Shown here one piece after another: positions 56,509-64,000 of a DNA stretch of 64,000 nucleotides. The translations under genes and the position numbers were made by a program. Position 1 is the stretch's first letter; each line of letters begins with the position of its first letter. Source of the DNA: Sphingomonas faeni (GTDB lineage: Bacteria > Pseudomonadota > Alphaproteobacteria > Sphingomonadales > Sphingomonadaceae); the NCBI RefSeq assembly GCF_030817315.1, contig NZ_JAUSZF010000001.1, positions 3,615,001 through 3,679,000 of the forward strand, in the 5' to 3' direction. Below the pieces are notes generated by a model. That model worked only from the letters and a program-made list of their open reading frames with translations, did not search any database and was not told where the DNA came from.

Positions 56509-56526
56509 GAAGTATAGGAAGTATAG
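56509..56526 (-). promoter_or_regulatory. Tandem 9-base repeat upstream of the M48 gene
   Basis: GAAGTATAG occurs twice in direct succession (56509-56517 and 56518-56526), 78-95 bases before the M48 start. On the minus strand this gives two TATACT-like hexamers nine bases apart, which could be overlapping -10 boxes. No T-rich -35 is obvious. Confidence 0.4.
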
Positions 56527-56680
56527 ACGCTGGGAGCGGTTTGGCGGGGTTGATGGGGAGGCGTGTTGGCATTGGGGGAGGGGAGCAGGGTTTGGTTGTG
56601 TAGGACAGGGGTTTGGGGGGAGGGGGAGCGCGCTTGTGTTCGCCTGATGCGGTAGATTGGGGCGCCGTGAGATGACACCT

Positions 56681-56908
56681 CCCCGGCGAAGGCCGGGGCC
56701 CAGGTGGGGGGCGCTGCTGACGGAGGGTGGTGCTTTGTTATTGCCACCTTTCCAACTGGGCCCCGGCCTTCGCCGGGGTAGTGGTGGGGGGGGGCGGGCG
56801 GGGTGCGTACCTTGCCTGACACGCGATGAGCACAAACCTCGCTCCGCCCCCGTGTCGTGTTCACCCGCGAAGGCGGGTGCCCAGTCTGGGTCCCCGCCTT
56901 CGCGGGGA
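56681..56908. repeat. Two extragenic palindrome pairs in a 613-base gap
   Basis: The gap 56432-57044 holds no supported gene. Pair one: CCCCGGCGAAGGCCGGGGCC at 56681-56700 and its inverse at 56758-56778. Pair two: CACCCGCGAAGGCGGGTG at 56862-56879 and its inverted relative at 56891-56908. The rest holds the M48 promoter region at the left and the rne terminator at the right. Confidence 0.75.
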
Positions 56909-56993
56909 CACAAGTTTTTGGTTTTGGTGTGCTTCGGGCTCACGAAATTCAGGGGGCGTGCGGCCCAGACCTTCGCCCCAACTCCACAAACGG

Positions 56994-57029
56994 AAACGGG
57001 CGCGGCCTTTCGGTCGCGCCCGTTTTTTG
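56994..57029. terminator. Strong bidirectional terminator after rne
   Basis: ACGGGCGCG and CGCGCCCGT form a 9-bp stem, extended by GCC/GGT, around a TTTC loop. The plus strand is followed by TTTTTT and the minus strand by TTTCCGTTT. It lies 16 bases after the rne stop codon, so it ends rne; plus-strand readthrough is also stopped. Confidence 0.85.
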
Positions 57030-57044
57030 TGGCTAGCGTTCGGC

Positions 57045-60041
57045 TTAGGCGCCGAAGGTGCGCTGCCACCAGCCGCGGCGGGGGGAGCCGTCGGGGTCGT
57101 CGTTGGCGCCGTCGTCGGTACGGGGGGTCGCGACGTCCTGGGGTTGGACTTCGGCCTTTACCGGCGTGGTTTCGATCGGCGTGGCGAGCGGCTCGCTGGT
57201 CGGGGCGGCATCGCCGGCTTCGACCACGGCCACCTTCCGCGGACGACCGCGGGGCTTGGCGACCTTGGCGGGGGCTTCCTCGACGACCGCCTCTTCAACC
57301 GCTGGGGCTTCCACCGCAGCGTCCGACGCCTTGCGACGCGCACGCTTTGGCTTGGGCGCCGACGCTTCGATGGTCTCGGCGGGCGTTGCGCTCACCTCGT
57401 CCATCGTGGCTTCCGCGACCGCTTCGCGACGGCGACGACCGGGCTTCGGTGCAGCCGGTTCGGCCGCGACGGGCTCCGGAACGATCGGCTCCGGAACCAC
57501 TGGCTCCGGCGCAACCGTCTCGGCTTCCGCCTCGACCGCGCGTGGCTTGCGACCGCGGCGAGCCTTGGGGGCTGCATCGGCCACCGCCTCGGCGATGTTC
57601 GCCGCCGCGGCTGCCGCACGTGCGCGGGGACGACGGCGCATCTTCGGACCCTCGGCGACTTCCGCGACCGGGGCTTCGTCGACGACCGGCTCGAACGCCG
57701 GTTCGTACGGGGGCTCGTAAGGCGGCTCGGCATAGGTCGACTCGACCGGCTCGTACGCTTCCGGCTCGGGGGCCTCGGCGATCAGCTGGGCGTCGTCGAT
57801 GCTGCTGACGGCGACCGACTGGCCGTTATCCGCACCTTGCTCGTTACGGCGACCGCCGCGACGACCGCGACGACCACGACGACGACGGCCTTCGCCCTCT
57901 GCGCCGCCAGAATGCTCGGCGCTCTGCTCGACAGGAGCGCCAGCCTCGACCGCTTCGCCACCGCCGACTTCGACGATGTCGCCCTCGACCTCGTCGATTT
58001 CCTCGACGTTGGTGTCGGCGTCCTCGAACGAACCGTCCTCGTTGACGCCCTCTGCGGCGCCCTCTTCACCCGGACGCGCGCGACCGCGACGACCGCGACG
58101 ACGACGGCGCTTCTTGCCACCCTCGCCGTCCGCATCGCGACCCTCACGGGGTGCGCGCTGCTCGCCATTGCCTTCGCGACTACCTTCACGACGGCGCGGC
58201 TGCTCGGCTTCGGCCTCCTCGACCTCTTCTTCCTCGATCTCGTCCTCGATCTCCTCGGGGAGGTCGTCATCGTCTTCTTCGATGATCTGGACGAACTTCG
58301 GGGCGTGCGCGGGCGGCGGGCCGCTGGCCTCGACCGTCATGTGCGCGCCTTCCTCGTCCTGGCCGGGGATGATCTCGACGATCACGCCGTAGCGATCCTC
58401 GATCTCGGCGATGTCGGCGCGCTTGCGGTTGAGGATGTAGACCGCGGCTTCCTGGCTCGCGCGCAGCGTCAGCAGCGAACCGCGACCGCGGGCGGCCTCG
58501 TCCTCGATGAGGCGAAGCGCGGAGATGCCGGACGACGATGCGGTGCGGACCAGGCCGGTGCCCTCGCAATGCGGGCAGGCGCGGGTGGACGCTTCGAGCA
58601 CGCCGGTACGCAGGCGCTGGCGGCTCATTTCCATCAGGCCGAACGACGAGATGCGGCCGATCTGGATGCGGGCGCGATCGTTCTTGAGCGCCTCCTTCAT
58701 CGCCTTCTCGACCTTACGGACGTTGGAATTGTTATCCATGTCGATGAAGTCGATGACGACGAGCCCGGCCATGTCGCGCAGGCGGAGCTGGCGGCCGATT
58801 TCCTGTGCGGCCTCGAGGTTGGTCGCGGTCGCGGTCTGCTCGATCGAATGCTCGCGGGTCGAACGGCCCGAGTTGATGTCGATCGAGACGAGCGCCTCGG
58901 TCGGGTTGATGACGAGGTAGCCGCCCGACTTCAGCTGGACGACGGGATGGTACATCGCCGACAGCTGATCCTCGACGCCGGCGCGCTGGAACAGCGGCAC
59001 GGGGTCGGCGTAATGCTTGATGCGGCGGGCGTGCGTCGGCATCAGCAGGCGCATGAACTCGCGCGCCTGGCGATAACCGTCCTCGCCCTCGACGATGATC
59101 TCCTCGATTTCCTTGTTGTAGATGTCGCGGATCGCGCGCTTGATCAGGTCGCTGTCGCCGTAGACGAGCGCGGGGGCCGATGCGTTGAGCGTGGCTTCGC
59201 GGATACCGTCCCAGAGGCGGGCGAGATAATCGAAGTCGCGCTTGATCTCGACCTTCGAGCGCTGGAGGCCCGCGGTGCGGACGATGCAGCCCATCGACGG
59301 CGGCAACTGCATGTCGGCCATGATCGTCTTGAGGCGCTTGCGATCGCCCGCGTTCGAGATCTTCCGCGAGATGCCGCCGCCGTGCGACGTGTTGGGCATC
59401 AGCACGCAGTAGCGACCGGCCAGCGACAGGTAGGTGGTCAGCGCTGCGCCCTTGTTGCCGCGCTCCTCCTTGACGACCTGGACGAGCAGCACCTGGCGGC
59501 GATGGATCACGTCCTGGATCTTGTAGCGGCGGCGCAGGTTCATGCGACGCTCGCGCAGGTCCTCGACCGCGGCATCGTCGGCGCTTGGCTTGCGCTTGCG
59601 ACGGGGAGCTTCGCCGGCTTCTACGCCTTCGAGTTCCTCGGCGACGTCGGGATCTACCCCGCCATCGTCCTCGAAGCGCTCGATGTCGTCCTCGTCGTCA
59701 CCCTCGTCTTCGTCCGAATCATAGTCGGCGCGCAGGGCGGCTTCCTCGGCGGCGTGCTCGGCTTCTTCGCGGAGCAGCGCGTCGCGATCTTCCTTGGGGA
59801 TCTGGTAGTAATCGGGGTGGATCTCGCTGAAGGCGAGGAAGCCGTGGCGATTGCCGCCGTAATCGATGAACGCCGCCTGGAGCGACGGTTCGACCCGCGT
59901 GACCTTGGCGAGGTAGATATTGCCCTTGAGCTGCTTGCGTTCGGCACTCTCGAAATCGAATTCCTCGATCCGGTTACCCTTGACGACTGCGATCCGGGTC
60001 TCTTCCCGGTGGCGTGCGTCGATCAGCATGCGCGTTGTCAT
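57045..60041 (-). CDS. rne: Ribonuclease E/G with large C-terminal scaffold
   Basis: Endoribonuclease of mRNA turnover and rRNA processing, 998 residues. The S1 RNA-binding domain is split by an acidic insertion at about 95-165 (repeated Asp/Glu), followed by the 5' sensor/DNase-like region with SHGGGISRKI. Catalytic Asp are in VSIDINSGR (about 387) and VVIDFIDMD (about 430), and the Zn-link Cys pair is in ACPHCEGTG (about 487). After about residue 560 the protein becomes a disordered scaffold with Arg-rich patches (RRRRGRRGR) and Pro/Glu repeats (VPEPIVPEP), typical of degradosome platforms. The ATG at 60041 follows GGAGAA. Confidence 0.96.
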   Translation of the reverse strand: MTTRMLIDARHREETRIAVVKGNRIEEFDFESAERKQLKGNIYLAKVTRVEPSLQAAFIDYGGNRHGFLAFSEIHPDYYQIPKEDRDALLREEAEHAAEEAALRADYDSDEDEGDDEDDIERFEDDGGVDPDVAEELEGVEAGEAPRRKRKPSADDAAVEDLRERRMNLRRRYKIQDVIHRRQVLLVQVVKEERGNKGAALTTYLSLAGRYCVLMPNTSHGGGISRKISNAGDRKRLKTIMADMQLPPSMGCIVRTAGLQRSKVEIKRDFDYLARLWDGIREATLNASAPALVYGDSDLIKRAIRDIYNKEIEEIIVEGEDGYRQAREFMRLLMPTHARRIKHYADPVPLFQRAGVEDQLSAMYHPVVQLKSGGYLVINPTEALVSIDINSGRSTREHSIEQTATATNLEAAQEIGRQLRLRDMAGLVVIDFIDMDNNSNVRKVEKAMKEALKNDRARIQIGRISSFGLMEMSRQRLRTGVLEASTRACPHCEGTGLVRTASSSGISALRLIEDEAARGRGSLLTLRASQEAAVYILNRKRADIAEIEDRYGVIVEIIPGQDEEGAHMTVEASGPPPAHAPKFVQIIEEDDDDLPEEIEDEIEEEEVEEAEAEQPRRREGSREGNGEQRAPREGRDADGEGGKKRRRRRGRRGRARPGEEGAAEGVNEDGSFEDADTNVEEIDEVEGDIVEVGGGEAVEAGAPVEQSAEHSGGAEGEGRRRRGRRGRRGGRRNEQGADNGQSVAVSSIDDAQLIAEAPEPEAYEPVESTYAEPPYEPPYEPAFEPVVDEAPVAEVAEGPKMRRRPRARAAAAAANIAEAVADAAPKARRGRKPRAVEAEAETVAPEPVVPEPIVPEPVAAEPAAPKPGRRRREAVAEATMDEVSATPAETIEASAPKPKRARRKASDAAVEAPAVEEAVVEEAPAKVAKPRGRPRKVAVVEAGDAAPTSEPLATPIETTPVKAEVQPQDVATPRTDDGANDDPDGSPRRGWWQRTFGA

Positions 60042-60582
60042 TATAGATTCTCCGCGCGCGCGCCGGGCCTGTCGGCAGCCGTCGCGCGCTTGATGGTGGT
60101 GCGGTCGGGCACGGACGCCCGGACTCGCGGATGGTGTGCGAAACTGCCTCTGCGCGAAGTGCATGCCGCGGGAACTCTCCCTGCGGCGCCCGCACGACCG
60201 CGAGTCCGTCGGCAAAGGCCGGTCGGAGTGCGGGGCGGGGGGAATGCGTCATTCGAGCGTCAACCTGAAGTGCCGCGCCGGCGAAGGATCCGCAGGCGGG
60301 CGTGAAGACCGGCGCGTCGCTGGTAAAAACTAGGCGACACACGGCTGTACGACAGGACTAGCACTGCATACCCGATCTCGCAACTAGCCCGATATTGGCT
60401 GCTTTCGGCGGCGTTTCGGCTCGAATTCGGGGCGGAATGACGCAGACTTGCCGGGGCGACAGAGCCTTGTCGCCAATTACGTGGCAAACATCGAATTAAC
60501 CGCACTGCGCAACTGCGTCTTGGGATGCGCAGTGCTATCGTTCGCTCACAGCGATCGGATGTATCGATCAAAGGGGTGTAGC
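60042..60582. other. 541-base divergent gap between rne and the amidase gene
   Basis: No supported gene. Expected to hold the promoter and long 5' leader of rne on one side and the amidase promoter on the other. It is very GC-rich near 60050-60240 with several small hairpins. In other bacteria the rne leader is the site of autoregulation by RNase E; whether that holds here cannot be seen. Confidence 0.5.
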
Positions 60583-61824
60583 ATGGGTTTTTGCTGGACC
60601 GGCGGCAAGTCCGCACGGCAAGGGCGCGGGGTGTTGACGGTAATCGCCCTCATCGCCGGCTGGCTGGCAAGCGTCCCCGCCTGGGGGGCGACCGTGCAGA
60701 GCGTCGCGATCAGGGACGGGCGGATCGTCATCCGCTTCGACGAGGCGGTGGGCGATGCCGCCAGCCGCGTGCTGACCGGGCCGCGGCAGATCGCGGTCGA
60801 CGTGACCGGCGCGACGCCTGGCCGCGCCGTGACCGCACGCGGGCTGGTGACCGGCGTCACGCAGATGCGCAGTGGACGGTCGGGGATGCGGATGGTGTTC
60901 GATCTGGCCGAGCCGGCGATCGTCACCGACGGCGGGTTCGACTCTGACGGTCGCGAGCTTACGCTGGCGTTGCGCACGGTCGATTACGACCAGTTCGCGC
61001 AGGCCGGGATCGCCGGGCCGCTGAACTTCTTCCCGTTCACCTTCGGTGCGGCGTCGCGGCCCAAATACAAGGTGTCGGTGCCGGTGCCGCCCAAGGCGCG
61101 GGGCATGAAGCTGCCGCGCGTGCAGGGCGACGACACGCGGCCGCTGGTGGTGATCGACGCGGGGCATGGCGGGGTCGATCCGGGTGCGATCGGACCCAAC
61201 GGACTGCGCGAGAAGGACGTGACGCTGAAGGTCGCGAAAGCCATCCGAGACGAATTGCTGGCGTCGGGGCGCGTGCGCGTGGCGCTGACGCGGAACGACG
61301 ACCGCTATCTGATCTTGCGCGAGCGATATGGGGTCGCGCGACGGCTGAAGGGCGATCTGTTCATCTCGATCCATTGCGACAGCACGGGCTCGGTTAATGC
61401 GACGGGTGCGACTGCTTATACGCTGTCGGAGGTGGCTTCGGACAAGGAAGCGGCACGGCTGGCGGCGCGCGAGAACAAGGCGGACGTGATCTCGGGCGTC
61501 AATCTCGGAGAGGCGCCGGCGGACGTGTCGTCGATCCTGATCGACCTGACGCAGCGCGAGACAATGAACGCCTCGGCGACGTTTGCGCGGCTGCTCGGGC
61601 GCGAGGCCAAGCCGTTGATGCCGCTGAAGGCGAACTTCCACCGGATGGCGTCGTTGATGGTGCTGAAGGCGCCGGACATGCCGTCGATCCTGTTCGAGAC
61701 GGGGTATATCTCGAACCCGCAGGACGCTGCGTTTCTGGATAGCGAAGAGGGGCGGCACCGGATCGCGGAGAGCGTGACGCGGGCGGTCGAGGTGCATTTC
61801 GCGCGGCGAATGGCGGCGCGGTAG
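60583..61824 (+). CDS. amiC: N-acetylmuramoyl-L-alanine amidase with AMIN domain (AmiC-type)
   Basis: Periplasmic peptidoglycan amidase for cell separation, 413 residues. Signal peptide to about residue 32 (VPAWGA), AMIN domain at about 33-135, and an Amidase_3 domain at about 187-408 with zinc ligands in VIDAGHGGVDPGAIG (His near 195), the Glu in GLREKDVTL, LFISIHCDST and the catalytic Glu in ILFETGYISN. ATG 60583 has AAGGGG six bases upstream, which decides it over upstream starts at 60448 and 60559. Confidence 0.94.
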   Translation: MGFCWTGGKSARQGRGVLTVIALIAGWLASVPAWGATVQSVAIRDGRIVIRFDEAVGDAASRVLTGPRQIAVDVTGATPGRAVTARGLVTGVTQMRSGRSGMRMVFDLAEPAIVTDGGFDSDGRELTLALRTVDYDQFAQAGIAGPLNFFPFTFGAASRPKYKVSVPVPPKARGMKLPRVQGDDTRPLVVIDAGHGGVDPGAIGPNGLREKDVTLKVAKAIRDELLASGRVRVALTRNDDRYLILRERYGVARRLKGDLFISIHCDSTGSVNATGATAYTLSEVASDKEAARLAARENKADVISGVNLGEAPADVSSILIDLTQRETMNASATFARLLGREAKPLMPLKANFHRMASLMVLKAPDMPSILFETGYISNPQDAAFLDSEEGRHRIAESVTRAVEVHFARRMAAR

Positions 61825-61857
61825 CGATCGGGGAGGGGTTGCTCCCTCCTCTTGTTC

Positions 61858-61903
61858 TCCCGCGAAGGCGGGAGCCCAGTCTGGACTTCCGCCTTCGCGA
61901 GAG
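61858..61903. repeat. Extragenic palindrome pair, partly degenerate
   Basis: CTCCCGCGAAGGCGGGAG at 61858-61875 and a diverged inverted partner, CTTCCGCCTTCGCGAGAG-like, ending at 61903. It belongs to the family at 49700, 52451 and 56862. It lies between the amidase and OPT genes. Confidence 0.7.
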
Positions 61904-61984
61904 ACATGCTTCTGGCGGTCGATACGGTTTCCTCTGGTCCCGCATCATGTCACAAGTCGCCCAAATTGCTTTGAGGCTGACCAG

Positions 61985-63958
<1,974 letters not shown>

Positions 63959-64000
63959 GGCGCGTGCCCTCACCCTTCCCACCCGGCAAGTGCCGGGCGG
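63959..64000. other. Right edge, small hairpin
   Basis: 42 bases after the OPT gene. CCCGGCAAGTGCCGGG, at 63982-63997, makes a 6-bp hairpin that may be the start of another palindromic repeat cut off by the window end. Confidence 0.4.

Noticed and set aside
56930..57030. Possible tRNA or small RNA near the C-rich stretch before the terminator
   Set aside because: No cloverleaf arms or TTCGA loop found; the hairpin is explained as the rne terminator.
56826..60305. 1159-codon plus-strand open frame
   Set aside because: Antisense of rne; GC-rich antisense frames are often open. The minus-strand frame has all RNase E motifs.

Overview
The window is chromosomal DNA of an alphaproteobacterium, most likely a Sphingomonas or close relative. 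The evidence is the high-GC coding style, a long TonB-dependent receptor of the Xanthomonas/Caulobacter type, the neighbourhood halogenase-receptor / SapC-cupin, and intergenic palindromic repeats with CCCGCGAAGGCGGG and CTGAGCGTAGTCGAAG cores that I associate with sphingomonads. I saw no mobile element, CRISPR array, rRNA or tRNA.

Bases 1-45827 form one large locus for breaking down decorated xylan (glucurono-arabinoxylan). It continues off the left edge. From left to right: (i) a GH115 alpha-glucuronidase (left end missing), a FadR-type regulator, mannonate dehydratase uxuA and a second FadR-type regulator, which release and catabolise glucuronate side chains; (ii) a minus-strand block with GH9, a frameshifted GH43, and then GH43-xylB-xylA with its own promoter and a perfect LacI-type operator; (iii) a plus-strand block with a Tat-exported esterase (frameshifted), an acetyl-esterase-like hydrolase, a small secreted protein and a GH43 arabinanase-like enzyme; (iv) a second plus-strand operon GH51-GH95 (interrupted by TAG)-GH39-feruloyl-esterase-like-GH43; (v) a long minus-strand operon TonB receptor-flavin halogenase-SGNH acetylesterase-GH3-GH27, diverging from SapC-cupin; (vi) a LacI regulator diverging from an MFS transporter translationally coupled to a cytoplasmic GH43 beta-xylosidase.

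Together these suggest this model: secreted or periplasmic esterases and glycosidases strip acetyl, feruloyl, arabinosyl, galactosyl and glucuronosyl decorations; the receptor and MFS carrier bring oligosaccharides inward; GH43, GH39 and GH3 beta-xylosidases release xylose; XylA and XylB feed xylulose 5-phosphate into the pentose phosphate pathway; UxuA makes KDG from mannonate. No GH10, GH11 or GH30 endo-xylanase is seen in the window.

Bases 45887-64000 are ordinary core genes separated by repeats: an LLM-class flavin oxidoreductase, a HAD nucleotidase, dapD, glpX, a CPBP membrane protease, a CocE-type hydrolase, an ABC-2 exporter pair, a DsbA-like protein, an M48 protease with TPRs, RNase E, an amidase and an OPT transporter.

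The most interesting parts are the receptor/halogenase/SapC/cupin set, whose substrate is unknown; an inferred two-regulator network (LacI-type and FadR-type operators) plus a shared TACTC-TACAA promoter motif; and three interrupted genes in 13 kb, two by one-base changes at G-runs and one by a nonsense codon.
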